Origin: Eumeta japonica
Taxonomy: Eukaryota > Arthropoda > Insecta > Lepidoptera > Psychidae
Length of the DNA stretch: 64,000 nucleotides
Assembly (NCBI GenBank): GCA_005406025.1
Contig: BGZK01000002.1
Coordinates: forward strand, 62,001-126,000
Direction of reading: 5' to 3'
The position numbers and the translations under genes are program-made. The notes below the pieces were generated by a model. It was not told the origin of the DNA. It did not search any database and saw only the letters and a program-made list of their open reading frames with translations. Shown one piece after another: positions 49,605 through 60,559 of the stretch. How positions within the stretch are numbered: the first letter of the stretch is position 1; every line of letters starts with the position of its first letter.

Positions 49605-51239
49605 TTCACTACGAATTCTCTTAACTCATCTCCCGCTCTTGCCGAATCATTACTGAGGAATAATAGTTCGATTTGTGATATTAATTTGGAATTTAAATTT
49701 AAACATGTTAGTTCTGAAGAAGTTATCAAAACGTTTAAATCTCTAGACATGAAGAGAACTGCTGATATTCATGGTCTTTCTATTATAATTGTAAACTCAA
49801 TTTTAGATTATATTGCGCCGCATTTGGCGTTTATCTTTAATAAGTGTTTAGATGATGGCGTGTTTCCCGATTTGATGAAAGGTAGTAAAGTAATTTCATT
49901 ATTTAAAGGCGGTAGTGCATCAAGTCCCAATAACTTTAGACCCATATCTATACTACCGTCACTTAGCAAAATATTCGAAAATTAATCCTAAAGCAGTTGT
50001 TAGTACATTTTTATACCAATAAATTAATGTCAAATAAACAATTCGGTTTTACTCGGGTCGCTCAACAATCGATGCTGGCGTTGAGCTTGTGCAACATATT
50101 TTTGGAGCCTGGGAGGATTCGCGAGATGCAATTAGCATATTTTGCGATCTCTCAAGGCTTTGATTGTGTTCATCATGAAACTCTGATCGGGAAACTACGT
50201 CACTATGGAGTAACAGGCCGGGCACTCGACCTTCTGAAGTCGTATTTGAGTAACAGGGTTCAGAGGGTTGATGTCAATGGTAAGAAATCGTCTGGATCCA
50301 TAGTTCACATGGGTGTACCGCAGGGATCAATTCTTGGTCCCTTTCTCTTTTAGTCTACATAAATGATTTGCCTAGCCTTGTTAAGGATGCTCATGAGATA
50401 GTATTGTTTGCAGATGATACTTCTTTGTTATTCAAAGTTAAAAGACAACAGCCTACTTATGACGATGTGAACAATGCTATCTCTAAGGTAGAGAAATGGT
50501 TTACTGCAAATAACTTACTTCTTAATGAAATGAAAACAAAATGTATAAGATTCTCACTTCCAAATGTAAGACATGGATCTGGAACTATTTCAGTACGCAA
50601 CAAAGAATTGAGTTTGTTAATTCTACAGTGTTCCTAGGAATTACTTTAGATGACAGGCTTCAATGGGGTCCCATATAAGTAAGTTGGCGAAAAGGCTTAG
50701 CTCTGCCGCCTATGCTGTCAAAAAAATGAGAAATTTATCGGACGTCGAAACTGCTAGATTGGTTTATTTTGGCTGTTTCCATAGTCTGATGTCGTATGGT
50801 ATCTTGCTCTGGGGAAACGCCGCGGATATTCAGAAAATTTTCGTGTTGCAGAAGCGGGCCGTTCGCGCAATTTACAAGCTCGGACCTCGTACATCCCTTA
50901 GAAATAAGTTTAAGGAAATTGGAATTTTAACCCTGGCATCTCAATTCATTTATGAAAATTTATTATATGTAAAAAAAAAATTTAGAAATGTTTAAAAGAA
51001 ATAGTAGTCGACATAATCTCAATACCAGAAATAAAAATAAACTGAATTCACATGTTAGTCGACTAAGTAAAGTCTCAAATTCATTCAGAGGGCTCTGTGT
51101 GCGCCTATTCAATAAGGTTCCTGTAGATATACAAGATTTACCCCTACATAAATTTAAGAGTGTTATTAAACAATCACTCAGTAAAAAAGGGTACTATGCA
51201 ATTTCTGAATATTTAGAAGACAAAAATCAATGGGCATAA
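49605..51239 (+). pseudogene. reverse transcriptase ORF2 remnant of Jockey-type LINE
   Basis: Five overlapping pieces follow RT order. The frame through 49985 carries NNFRPISILPSLSKIFEN (RT motif 2a/2 region). 49997-50353 has SNKQFGF, FDCVHHETLIGKL and VPQGSILGP (motif 4). 50368-50637 has LFADDTSLLF, the catalytic FADD box at about 50407-50418. 50663-50995 has the thumb/C-terminal AYAVKKMRNLSDVETARLVY and the SLMSYGILLWG block. 50988-51239 is the C-terminus with RLFNKVPVDIQDLPLHKFKS. The breaks are frameshifts: one just before FDCVHH, where the first catalytic Asp motif FCDLS is in another frame, one after GPFLF, and others near 49985, 50640 and 50990. It cannot be expressed as one protein. 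Confidence 0.85.
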
Positions 51240-51447
51240 GCGGCTCGACCTCTTACCGGGCTGTCATTCCTAATGATTCCGTATTTGTTTTGGTTATGTA
51301 TGTGCAAATTAGAAAAGAGCTACCCTTAAGTTTCTTGCTCGTTCTTCTTGAGGGAAAACTGCCTTCCGAACGAGCAGTAAAGTGTAAATTCACAAAAAAA
51401 TGATGACGTATTTCAAGTGTTATTTTGTAACCTATGAAATAAAGATA

Positions 51448-51478
51448 TTTTGAATTTGAATTTGAATTTGAATTTGAA
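51448..51478 (+). repeat. TTTGAA hexamer tail of LINE
   Basis: About five copies of TTTGAA mark the 3' end of the LINE; short tandem tails are typical of this kind of element. Confidence 0.75.
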
Positions 51479-53139
51479 ACGATATACAGCATAGACTTCG
51501 AGAACCTCTTAGAGGAGAGAGCTAGTCCTATCACTCTTCTTAAATGTTGTATAAGTGCGTCTGGTTTAAATAACTCTTTTAACTACGAAATTCCAGCAAT
51601 CAACATTCTCGATAATCCAGCATAGTTGTTATTAAAATATTGTTTATATTATTTACAAACGTTTCATTTGTTGTAATTAATAAGGTCGTAACATTATTTA
51701 CTCTAAGTAAACCAACGTAGTCTTGTGTTCAAACAATGACCACGCACGTGTCAGTCGCCAGTCTATTTGCGTTTGTTCTGGTTATGCACCCTGTTTGTTC
51801 TGGTTATTTGGCCACGCATACTATAGATTATCTGTTGAATAATACATGAGTCGGTGTATTATATCAAACTGAGAAAATGTTTTTTCTTTTCTCGGAAAAA
51901 CATACAACTTATTTAAATCATTAATCATCGGATCGGTTTTATTATCAGGCGCGTATAATTTATCTTTAAATATATAGGATTTCTGTTGTTTACACTGAAT
52001 TACACACTTTACTAAATTAAAAATAAAACTAACGTCCTATTAACGTATAAGTCTTGAAGTATATTTTACTCGAATAATGTCGTGTCATTAAGTTAATAAT
52101 AAATATTAAGTCAGACTTATTTAAAAGTTTTCTTTGGATATTATTTTATTGACATTTTCTTATCAGTCTTTATTTGATTCATAGGTTTTTTTTGGAATGC
52201 ACCCGTTCACTAGTTTGATAACCGAGCTTAAACTACTGTGAAAAATCTTAGTATATTTATTTCAAAAAGGAATAATTAAGATAGTAAAACAAAAACATAT
52301 ACCAACACTACTATATAGAACTGAAGGAACTATAAGTCCGATTCTGAAAATTATTTTTGCGTTAGATTGCTCGATAGCAAAAATGCTAATAGCCATTCCA
52401 TGTCCACGCGCTCAAACCGGCGTGCGGACAGCGAATGAATCAAATCCATTAGCAATGTTTTAATATTATTATATTTCTGCTAATACACATGCTTATTCAT
52501 TTGTAACATAATATCAATATTGTTGGCTCATGTGTTATGAGAACTCTAGGCAGACTGTATCCGAGAGGCAGACGCAGAGAAATACGTGAAACAACTCGTG
52601 CATTCTGAGCATATGTATCAGATATAAGATACAGAAAGAAAATAAGATAATACTGTCTTGCTGTACCGGTCTTTTCACGCCAATATTGTTTTTTAGCAAT
52701 ACGAGACAGGTGGTCGTAAAAGAGTATTCATGAAACTTGTCTAACAATGCACATTTTTAAGGAATATAATTACTAACAGGCACCAGTATGAGACATGGGT
52801 TAAGTCTACTACGGCAAAAGTAATTTAAGCAAGCCCAATCACTATCCCTAGGATCGATAAGTAATGGTCCATATTCAGTTATGACTCAGTGGATGCCGTG
52901 AACGAAGTAAAGTTTTCTTCTCGTTGCATTACAGGATGTGCAATCGCAATACTATTTGCGTACGCGTATGTTCATAGTAAGAGATTTAATTTGAGATATG
53001 AATACGACTAGTAAGCATTTATTATTTTTTTTCTATTTATAATCAAATAATAGCTTACTTTTTATAAATATTAGTGACAAAAAATGCATTTGGGTAGTGC
53101 GGTTGCAAAAATACAAACGATTAAAAAAAAAGATTATTT
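51479..53139. other. AT-rich non-coding stretch
   Basis: No gene supported. GTTTGTTCTGGTTAT occurs twice at about 51771 and 51791; see findings. Confidence 0.4.
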
Positions 53140-53290
53140 TTAGGGTTTCGCAGATCTACTGAAAAACGAAGCCTTTGTAGGATCGCTCTCGTGTGGTTTG
53201 GCTGCCCGGCACATTTTACTTTCTTCGAATCTAGTGGAGTTCAGTGAAAAGTTGCGATCTGGTACATATGCGGTGTAAATGAATGAATTA
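53140..53290 (+). repeat. GGGTTCCG-family fragment
   Basis: The start TTTTTAGGGTTTCGCAG followed by GAAAAACGAAGCCTTTGTAG and GATCGCTC matches the left end of the family copy at 24572. Only the left part is preserved. Confidence 0.5.
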
Positions 53291-53369
53291 TAATTTTGGG
53301 GGTTAATTTAGGTGATCAAATAAAAAAGAAAAAGAAAAGCTATTGCCAAATGCATTACGCAATGTATCA

Positions 53370-53505
53370 AAAGACCATAAGTTTCTTGCCCATTCTTGTC
53401 AAGGTCAATCAGCATTTGAAATGGGTGGTGATATCGAAAGGAATTTATTGATGACGTATTTAAAGTGTAATTTCATTACCTACGAAATAAAGATATTTTG
53501 ATTTT
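53370..53505 (+). repeat. 3' fragment of the Jockey-type LINE
   Basis: AAGTTTCTTGCCCATTCTTG, then TGATGACGTATTTAAAGTGT and CTACGAAATAAAGATATTTT match 51330-51450 in order. Coding sequence is absent, so only the 3' UTR was inserted or kept. Confidence 0.7.
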
Positions 53506-53539
53506 GAGTACGGACATGTAATGAATTCGTTCTTTTTCT

Positions 53540-53735
53540 GTATCTATTGAGGTTAAACTCTATCGCAGTCTCATTTTCGATTCCCATCATGGTCACACTC
53601 TGGATATTGATTTCGATCCCGCATTCTTTTTCGACCCCAGTCCTGTTCTCAATGTTGATTCCGGTCCCGTTTTAGATTCTCATACGGATTCCGTTCTCGA
53701 TTCTGATTCGGGGCCTGCTTTCGATTCCGCTGCCA
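53540..53735 (+). repeat. hexamer-rich module
   Basis: Imperfect GATTCC/GATCCC/GATTCT hexamers, as at 10060-10230 and 28715-28995. No head or conserved 3' block is evident. Confidence 0.55.
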
Positions 53736-53783
53736 TTCAAAGTTCTGATTTGATTCATTCAAATCGGAACTTTGAATGGCAGC
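53729..53783. repeat. 23-bp hairpin at the end of the hexamer module
   Basis: Arms at 53729-53751 and 53761-53783 (core GCTGCCATTCAAAGTT) pair with one mismatch around a 9-nt loop. Confidence 0.8.
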
Positions 53784-53929
53784 CAGGGGTAATCAATCAA
53801 TAAATCCTTTCAAATTACCCCAATTTCTAGGCTCGTAATTAACAAAACAAAAAAAGAATTACGTATATCTATCGTTTAAATCGTCGATTATGGTCATGAG
53901 TTCATACAAAGATTCTTAGAAAAAAGTAA

Positions 53930-54115
53930 ATACAATTTTTCCCAAATTTATGATTTTTTCGGTGAACTTTTTAATTTTTCTTTCCTAATATCCCCATCCG
54001 GGCTATTATGGACGTTCAAAAAAATAAATTTGTCAAATCGGTCCAGGCGTTCTCAAGTGATGCGCTTACCAACGAACAGCATTACATTTTTATTTCTATA
54101 GTTTATTTTTATTCA
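53930..54115 (+). repeat. 3' end of a SINE- or RTE-like repeat
   Basis: Contains CATCCGGGCTATTATGGAC, AAATCGGTCCAGGCGTTCTC and ACCAACGAACAGCATTACAT followed by TTTTTATTTCTATAG, an order known from the 3' ends of lepidopteran repeats. Confidence 0.45.
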
Positions 54116-55482
54116 CACTAAAATATATTAAAGGAAATGTGCGAAAAACGGATATTTATCTCTTAACACCAAACCTTTTAGTGAGAAATTTTCAAATGAT
54201 ATCAAAACTTGTAATTTACAGCATGATCTAAAAAAAAATAAACGGCAACCTTAAATTCTTCAGATTCCCCCGGGAAACCCAAAATAGACATGAAGAGAAG
54301 ATGTGTATGAAATATATTGTTTAATTTTAAATAGGACTAATGTAATGAATTACAAAGAAATATTCAAGTAATACCTTTAATCAAGTCTGAGTCACTGTCA
54401 AGCACACAACGATGCAAAAGATTTCTTAGAAAAACATGTAAAAGAACAGACATCGCGACACTTTGACAGGCAGTCATTGAAGGATAAAAACTAATTTGAT
54501 TCCTATCATTCATATGATATTTCTTGTGTGTTTTTTTGACACCGACTCAAAATTAGTTAAATTCTTTAAATATATATAATAGCTCATATAAAATAAGAAT
54601 TTAATATTTTCTGTTTTTCCTTTTTTTTAAACTCGCTCTAATTTTTATTAAAAAGCTACTGTGCTGTACTGTTAACGTTGTATGTCGTTTGAGTAAATAT
54701 CGTCTCGCTGAATGAATCAAATACGTTTCGTTATAAAGAGAATCTTTATTATTAACTTAATTTCTTACCTTTAGCCCTTTGGACAATATCCTTTCACTAT
54801 GGCTGGTTTATAAAGTTTTCCTCAATGCAAAGGGGAAAACCCAGCTTTATACGTAAAAACAGGATGTAGGGTTAGAGACTGTAATAAAGACGACTGGAGA
54901 CATCGAATACTTTAATTTAGTTTTTATTACGTTTTTTTTTTTATATCAAGTTAAATGAAATGAGAAATAGAACCTTCTCAATATTCTTACTAAATCGCAA
55001 GTATTGTTAATGTTTATTGGTTAATTTATATACATGCAATTTATTGAAAAAAATTTCTTTTTTTCAATAAACGTTCTTCTTTCGAAGAACGTTTTCTTCA
55101 GCAAGAACAATGTGGAAATAATAAAAGCAGTCATGTGGTCAATTAGGTCAATGCCGAATCGGTTCCAGTTCAGCACAAACCACGCCGAGGCTGTAACGTT
55201 GACTTTCAGCTGGAGCCGGTTAGAGTTTGCTCAGTTCCATACACTGAAAGCAGCGCTTAATATAACTTCAGACTTATACATAATTTAAACATAATAAAAA
55301 TAATATAACGATATTAAGACGACAAAAAATGTAAAGAGTAACCTAAATTTAAACAACAAAAAAAAAATGGAAAAGGAAAAAAAGGATATTAATAATTAGC
55401 AAAAAGAAACGGTAGCATTAAATTAATAAATGTAAATGTTGCTTATGATAATACAGCCTCATTATCGAACACTTATAAATAA
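54116..55482. other. AT-rich non-coding stretch
   Basis: No gene supported. The plus frame 55034-55288 includes a hairpin-forming AACGTTCTT/AAGAACGTT (55069-55094) and is probably chance. The last part may be 3' UTR of the LINE to its right. Confidence 0.4.
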
Positions 55483-56790
55483 TTAATTTTCGCCGCGTAA
55501 CTGAGTATCGAAAAAATGTTCTTTTATTCTTATCCGAAAACTGTTTATACTTAATAGATTACGCAGTGGAGGAGGAACATTATTCCAAATTTTTGCAGCA
55601 GTAAATTTGAAACTTCCCTTAAACGCAGAGGTTTTATGTTGAGGGATGATAAGTTGAGCGAAACGGATTCAGGGAGAAAAAGTAAGTTCTCTGTATAGGT
55701 AGAGAGGCTTACAAGTTTTAATAATGCCAAAGAAAAGAGTGGCAAAATGAACAGATATAGCAGACACTTAAATACAGGCCTGATTAATAAAAGGTGATAC
55801 ATGTGATATGGGTGGGATTTCTAAACAAAATCGAGCACACCCATTTTGTACACGCTGTAGTAACTTTTTTGTTTTAGATAATAGTCGAGGTCCATATACT
55901 GTATCTGCATAAACAAATTTCGATAGAATAAGAGCTTCAATGAGTTTTATTCGAAGGTTGGGGCATAAGAACTTTTGAATTCTGTACATTACCTTTAGGT
56001 GGTAGAAACAGTTTTGTACCAATTCATGAACATGTTTCTCGAATCTTAAACCAGAATCCACGAGTAACCCCAAATTGCGTGCATCTGACCCACAGGAAAC
56101 TGGTTAACCATTTAGAACAATCGTTGTTGATCGGGATTTTATCTTATTTATTTGTTGCTTCGTACCCAGAACTATCAATTTAGACTTACTAGGGTTTAAT
56201 ACCAAGCAATGATTGTTAGACCAGATCGAAACTATCTAAATCATCATTTATTCTATCTACTGCCGATTTTACATTATCAGAGTGACAGAAAAGATAAAGT
56301 TGTAAATCATCAGCGTATAGATGAAAAGCACAGTTCTTTATACAGTTCACGATGTCCATACTATACAGAATAAATAACAGAGGGCCCAAAATGAATCCCT
56401 GCGGAACATCCTGTTTAACAGGAGAAAGAGAAGAAGACGATACTTTGCCGTCGCTATTACGCAGCTGAACACATTGGCAACGAGCACACATATAACTATA
56501 AAATAATTTCACAGTAGACTTATCAAAAGCGTAAAATGTTAATTTAGAGATTAATAAAGGTATAATTGTATCAAAAGCACGGAAAAAGTTTAAACGGATA
56601 AATATTAAAGGATAAAGTTTAAATATTGTACCCGATCCATTATCTTGTGCTTCCAACGTGTTACCAATGACATGTAGTAAAGCTGTAGCTGTAGTTCTGC
56701 TTTTTCGAAATCCGGACTGTAGCTAGGGGAGAATGTTATTATTGTCTAAATATCCAATAAGCTGCTTCTATATTATTTTTTCCATAATTA
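55483..56790 (-). pseudogene. reverse transcriptase ORF2 remnant of a second LINE
   Basis: On the minus strand the pieces follow RT order. Around 56780-56690 lies KII, a stop, KQLIGYLDNNNILP and SGFRKSRTTATALLHVIGN. At 56656-56216 come FRAFDTI (first catalytic Asp motif), DVPQGFILGPLLFILYSMDI and FHLYADDLQLYL (YADD catalytic box, intact). At 56073-55768 come LGLLVDSGLRFEKHVHELV and LSKFVYADTVYGPRLLSKTK. The C-terminus FRIRIKEHFFDTQLRG ends near 55487. Stops and frameshifts separate the pieces. The FHLYADD form and the linked PHD/FP-type ORF1 suggest a CR1-like clade, which is an inference. It is clearly a different family from the LINE at 49505-51478. Confidence 0.8.
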
Positions 56791-57264
56791 AAAAAAAATG
56801 GTAGAATACTAATTGGCCAATAGTAGTATAAGCTCGCCGTGATTTTTAGTTAGGGATCCCGGTTTACAAAGACCAAATTAATGTAATACTTAGGTGTCAT
56901 TATGCCAGAAAAGATGTGAACACGTGGAAAGAAGGTGTAACGATTACCTGTGAATTACACCAAAAGTTAAGACACATGTAGAGGTCAGCGACAAAAAATA
57001 ATAAAACGATAGAACATAAAAATACTCTGGCCAGTTGGGCAATAAAATTATGTGGATGACAGAGTATGCTCTTCTTAATATGGAATTGAGTTTTAATACA
57101 CAATATGATACAAGGAAGGAACATAAATTTGTAATATATAAAACTGAAGTGTAAAATTTGTTATAGAAAATTATTAAAATACAAGTTATGTTTTCATTAA
57201 GTAATAAAAGGAAGTAAAACCAGTATTTTGAAATTTGAAATAATCCTCGACAAAAGATGCGGTC
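56791..57264. other. interval between LINE ORF2 and ORF1 remnants
   Basis: An endonuclease domain of about 200 residues plus the RT N-terminus would be expected here for an intact element, but only about 470 bp of AT-rich sequence is present and I recognise no endonuclease motif. Internal deletion is the simplest explanation. Confidence 0.45.
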
Positions 57265-57766
57265 AACTTCAAAGTGTATCAAAAATTTTAGTGATGTCAT
57301 TTTCGGTGCGTCGACGCTGAAGAGATGCCCCTTGCTCCTTTCGGGAAAGAGTCTTCCCATCGCGGGCCCAAACATATTTCTTGTTGGTGCGCTGTGATTT
57401 GATTCGGACTTCGTAAAAAACATAGCTATTGAATCTGATGAGTCTTTCATTGCCATAAAATCTCTCATCTTTTGATGAAAGTCCCAGCCCTTCCGTAGTC
57501 AAACTACGCCGTACAGCGCCGCTGCCAGGATATCATCGCGCCACAACCGAGATAGCCGTACCACTAGCGGGCGTGGCGCCACCGGCCCTTGATCAGCCTC
57601 CGCACGCCGCACTGGGTTCAGACGTTCTGCGTTGACTATGTCATGCTCCTCCAGCGCAACACCCAACTTGATGGCAGCAATAAGTGTGAGATGTATACGA
57701 TTTTCATTTCATTTTCAAGAATTGCTGCGATCTCTATGTCATTGGACAAAAACTCCTGATCACGGT

Positions 57767-57776
57767 CATTAAGATC
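57767..57776. repeat. target-site duplication, left
   Basis: CATTAAGATC, identical to 58437-58446, directly before the Penelope-like insertion. It encodes the same DLN codons of ORF1 on the minus strand as the right copy. Confidence 0.8.
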
Positions 57777-58436
57777 AACCGGTTGCTAAACATCTATTAG
57801 AAACCGGTCATAAGCTTAATAATGATCACAAATTCGATGTCTTGCATGTGTGTGAGAAGGGGTTACGTTTGAATGTTTTGGAATCCTTCGAAATTTTAAA
57901 ACATAAAGATAATAATAATATGCTCAACGTCCAAATTGACGTTTATAGATCACCATTATTGGACGCTTGCCTGTAACTACTTGGGTAATGTTGGTGATGG
58001 TTAGTCTGTGACATTTGACAAGCATGTCTATCGGTGGTGATCTGTGGCTGTCTTAATAATGTTTTCGTCGCTCTTTGACCATTGCATGACAGCGGCCTGT
58101 CTAACGAGGTTGTGTTGGTTGTTTTAACGCTCCTTGCACCCTGGTGGATGTGACTGTCGGCAATTTCCTGAAGATGTGCCTTGTTGGCATGAAACGTACG
58201 TAGAACTAAACAATTTAATAGTTGGCGGAATTAGATAATTATAATAATAAATAACACTTGCTTAGGTGTTCGATATCTGTCAATCCTCTGGAATCAATAT
58301 TCAATCATTTGGATAGAGATTCGTAGTGGAGAGGCAGATTCGAGGGTCAGCGGTGGGTTGCATGTTACATGTTAATGCATGTTGCAGGCAAGCGTCTACT
58401 ATGGATTTCCGCGAATTAACACCTCATACAATACAA
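57777..58436 (+). mobile_element. Penelope-like element, 5'-truncated insertion
   Basis: A 660-bp insertion between two CATTAAGATC copies. It starts within the C-terminal endonuclease coding sequence, ends the frame at 57976, and continues with a 3' region that matches 39655-40123 in order (GTCTATCGGTGGTGATCTGT, CCCTGGTGGATGTGACTGTC, CACTTGCTTAGGTGTTCGAT, GGTCAGCGGTGGGTTGCATG). The end is ACACCTCATACAATACAA. The 5' truncation points to target-primed reverse transcription. It lies opposite to the LINE whose ORF1 it breaks, and must be younger than that LINE. Confidence 0.75.
57779..57976 (+). CDS. C-terminal end of Penelope-like endonuclease (partial)
   Basis: Sixty-five codons are open from the truncation point to TAA at 57974-57976. 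The frame reads VAKHLLETGHKLNNDHKF, then DVLHVCEKGLRLNVLESFEI and LKHKDNNNMLN. The pattern AKHLL..GH...VLH...KG..LN.LE.FEI is that of the C-terminal part of the GIY-YIG endonuclease in Penelope-like elements; the Glu of LESFEI fits the catalytic glutamate position. The reverse transcriptase and the GIY-YIG core are missing because of 5' truncation, so this is a fragment without its own start and would not be active. The absence of stops suggests a comparatively recent insertion. Confidence 0.6.
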   Translation, partial: PVAKHLLETGHKLNNDHKFDVLHVCEKGLRLNVLESFEILKHKDNNNMLNVQIDVYRSPLLDACL

Positions 58437-58446
58437 CATTAAGATC
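58437..58446. repeat. target-site duplication, right
   Basis: CATTAAGATC, identical to 57767-57776. Confidence 0.8.
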
Positions 58447-59034
58447 TAGTTTAAAATTCGCAATAATCTGTTCGAGTGCAAGGGTTACTTTGTACGATTA
58501 TGGTTCGAGCTGATGTGTTTTTGTAGCCTCCGTACGTATGGTGAGGTTGTCTATCGTGTCATTGCAAACAACAGCAGTTGCAACGAGACTAGCAATAGTG
58601 TTACTATACTCCTGCATTTCTGTTCTCACAGCTTTCATCTCCTCTCGGAGCAACCTGCTCGCAGCCTTTTTAATCACATCCAGAGATTTATGAGATGAAC
58701 CGGAGGCTTTGACAGGTCGATATCTCAGCTTTACATTGAAGTCTTCAGAATCCTTGCTAATAGCAGATGCCAGATCAGTATTCATGCATTTTTAATACTT
58801 CCAGTTATCTTTGGGTTCTTTTCTCATTGTATTATAAAACCGTTTTTCACTAACATTTGTACATTGTAAGTCATAAGTTTTGCAAAATCGACAACATTTC
58901 AAGAACTCCTTAGTAGAAATTTTATTAGAACGTCTCTCGCACGTAATATTGACAATAAAGTCTACCGGTCTACCGCATTCATCTTTGAAAACAACGTATG
59001 TCGAAGACAGGCATACAATGTTTATCGAAGTCAA

Positions 59035-59359
59035 GCGGATTGTATATTGGTAGACGAATAAACCTGCGTTTTAACTACGATTCGTTTCAGAGGTTAGTTG
59101 ATTATTTTATCTAAGTGTAACACTTTGTACACACTCATTCCGCACTATTCAGTTAATTGTCTAGTTTGTTGTCACTAAGTGCCTGAAAATTGATGACTTC
59201 CAACACTGACACACTAATTTTCACACGGAATCTTAATTTAAAGCGGAAGTTAGTAATAATATCTCTTTCCTATATCACACCGGAAACGGCAGTGTGTATT
59301 GCATAATTTTTCTCCGACATAGAATTGCGTAATGATCACTGTAAATAGATTAATGTAAC
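59035..59359. other. possible 5' part of the LINE
   Basis: No coding feature. This directly precedes LINE ORF1 on the minus strand and may be its 5' UTR. No promoter was identified. Confidence 0.3.
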
Positions 59360-59755
59360 CATCAAGCTCAGGGCCGCTCAGGGCCGCTCAACGAGCGATG
59401 GGAAGAACTATGTTCGCGGTTTCTTTGTGAGAGAAAGCCTGAAACGGAAAATCCGTAAAAGAACGAACTCTCGTTCTTTTACTCGACCGACGTAGCTCAC
59501 ACAATCAGTGCGTTGAAGTAGAAAATAGCAGGCCATCTTCAATAGAACAGATAACCCTTGGGAAAGAAAGGCCCTCGAGTGGCGACCATGACTACACGTT
59601 ACTGCGTGGGATGGTCATCCACTAGGTGCATTGAGGACATGTGGAAGTGGCGGTTTACTGTCGGTCGCGATTGGCACAGGATCTTACGCTATGGAAATTT
59701 GGGGGGGACGGACTTATACCAGTATCAATGGATGATCAATGGCCGTAGCTAAAGA
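59360..59755 (+). pseudogene. RTE-type LINE ORF2 C-terminal remnant
   Basis: Despite frameshifts, the order of the RTE-type tail is clear: AAQRAMGRTMF near 59385, CVEVENSRPSSIEQI (the KWQWAGHIARR region) near 59515, NPWERKALEWRP near 59548-59583, then GWSSTRCIEDMWKWRFTVGR and DWHRI, and LYQYQWMING at the end. These correspond to the region ending LGEAYVQQW in intact relatives. A small hairpin (TAAAAGAACGA arms at 59456-59466 and 59471-59481) and a tandem CAGGGCCGCT pair near 59373 lie within it. The catalytic domains lie upstream in intact elements and are absent. Confidence 0.65.
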
Positions 59756-60559
59756 CAAAAACCGAGTTCGGTCCCGTGAGAAATGAACTTGTAGCGATCC
59801 CACTCGACCCGATCACAAGGTAATAACGCCGTTCTTAGGTCGCATGAAGTACGGGATGTGACTCCGCTTCCTGCGATTTGCGGCCGGGCTGTGGGGACGC
59901 TTTCCCGTGACGTCAGCGCTCAATCGTCGCTGATGACCGACGTGATGTCGTTACGTGATCAATTCGTGGAACAACCGTCTTGTATTGCCTAGTTTATCTG
60001 TACAGGCAATACAGGACGGAGTTTTCTTCCCGGTGTTCAGAGAGGAAATATGAAAAAATATACGTTATTTTAAAAGTGTTCTCAGGCGGTTTGTTGGAGG
60101 GATTACACGTGTATACGTTTTTTGTTCAATTTTACTCGTGAGAATTTTAACAACAGAATTTTGGAGCACAATTGTGATCTATTTAGATATTCAGAATTAC
60201 TACAAAGTAGCACATTCGATTACGTATTTCAACGATTTATCTTATAGTTTCTATTCTCGAGATGGTTTCAGAGCGATTAGTCAATTTTATTTTCTACGTA
60301 ACTATGCTTAAGAACAGTGACATGTGTCCTATGAGCTGACATTGGCCGGTTGTTGCATCAGGTTAAATCACCCGTTGAGGTGTACCTGTCCATAACAATT
60401 TTACTGGAATACGAGGGTTTCAAGCTTTAAGCCACCCAGGTCGGTCCGATGCGGATCGGCGTCGGCCAATATCAATAAGATAACCAACATCAGAGATCGC
60501 CGGCGTAACAAATTCTAACAAAGAACGAAACGAGCGACTCTATTTGACTTAAGTTGTCA
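59756..60559. other. non-coding stretch
   Basis: Moderately GC-rich at 59760-59950 and AT-rich after that. A small hairpin (TGTATTGCCT and complement, about 59981-60015) is present. No gene seen. Confidence 0.35.

Larger units (their letters stand above)
49505..51478 (+). mobile_element. Jockey-type LINE, 5'-truncated
   Basis: The copy contains most of an RT domain, the C-terminal region, a short 3' UTR and a tail of TTTGAA hexamers (about 51448-51478) after GAAATAAAGATATTTTG. No endonuclease domain is found upstream, so it is 5'-truncated, as is usual for LINEs. A matching 3' fragment lies at 53370-53505 and a broken tail in reverse orientation at 18935-19528. Target duplications were not identified. 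Confidence 0.8.
57265..59034 (-). pseudogene. LINE ORF1 (PHD-like, coiled coil, FP-type domain), split by insertion
   Basis: The N-terminal part (59034-58447) has a cysteine-rich, PHD-like stretch (CERRSN, CCRFCKTYDLQCTNVSEKRF, DNWKY, a stop, KC) and a helical region (DVIKKAASRLLREEMKAV). It reaches ALEQIIANFKLDLN at 58440. There a 660-bp Penelope-like element interrupts it. Reading resumes at 57776 with DLNDRDQEFLSNDIEIAAI, then after a frameshift GVALEEHDIVNAERLN and RPLVVRLSRLWRDDIL. Past another shift comes TTEGLGLSSKDERFYGNERL, and KKYVWARDGKTLSRKEQG near the end. The last part is an FP-type C-terminal domain found in ORF1 of insect LINEs; it is thought to bind nucleic acid. Two in-frame stops and at least two shifts make it dead. 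Confidence 0.75.

Noticed and set aside
56944..57468. 174-codon minus-strand ORF
   Set aside because: Its first part is an off-frame reading of LINE ORF1 and the rest is AT-rich spacer; the FP-type domain reads in a different frame.
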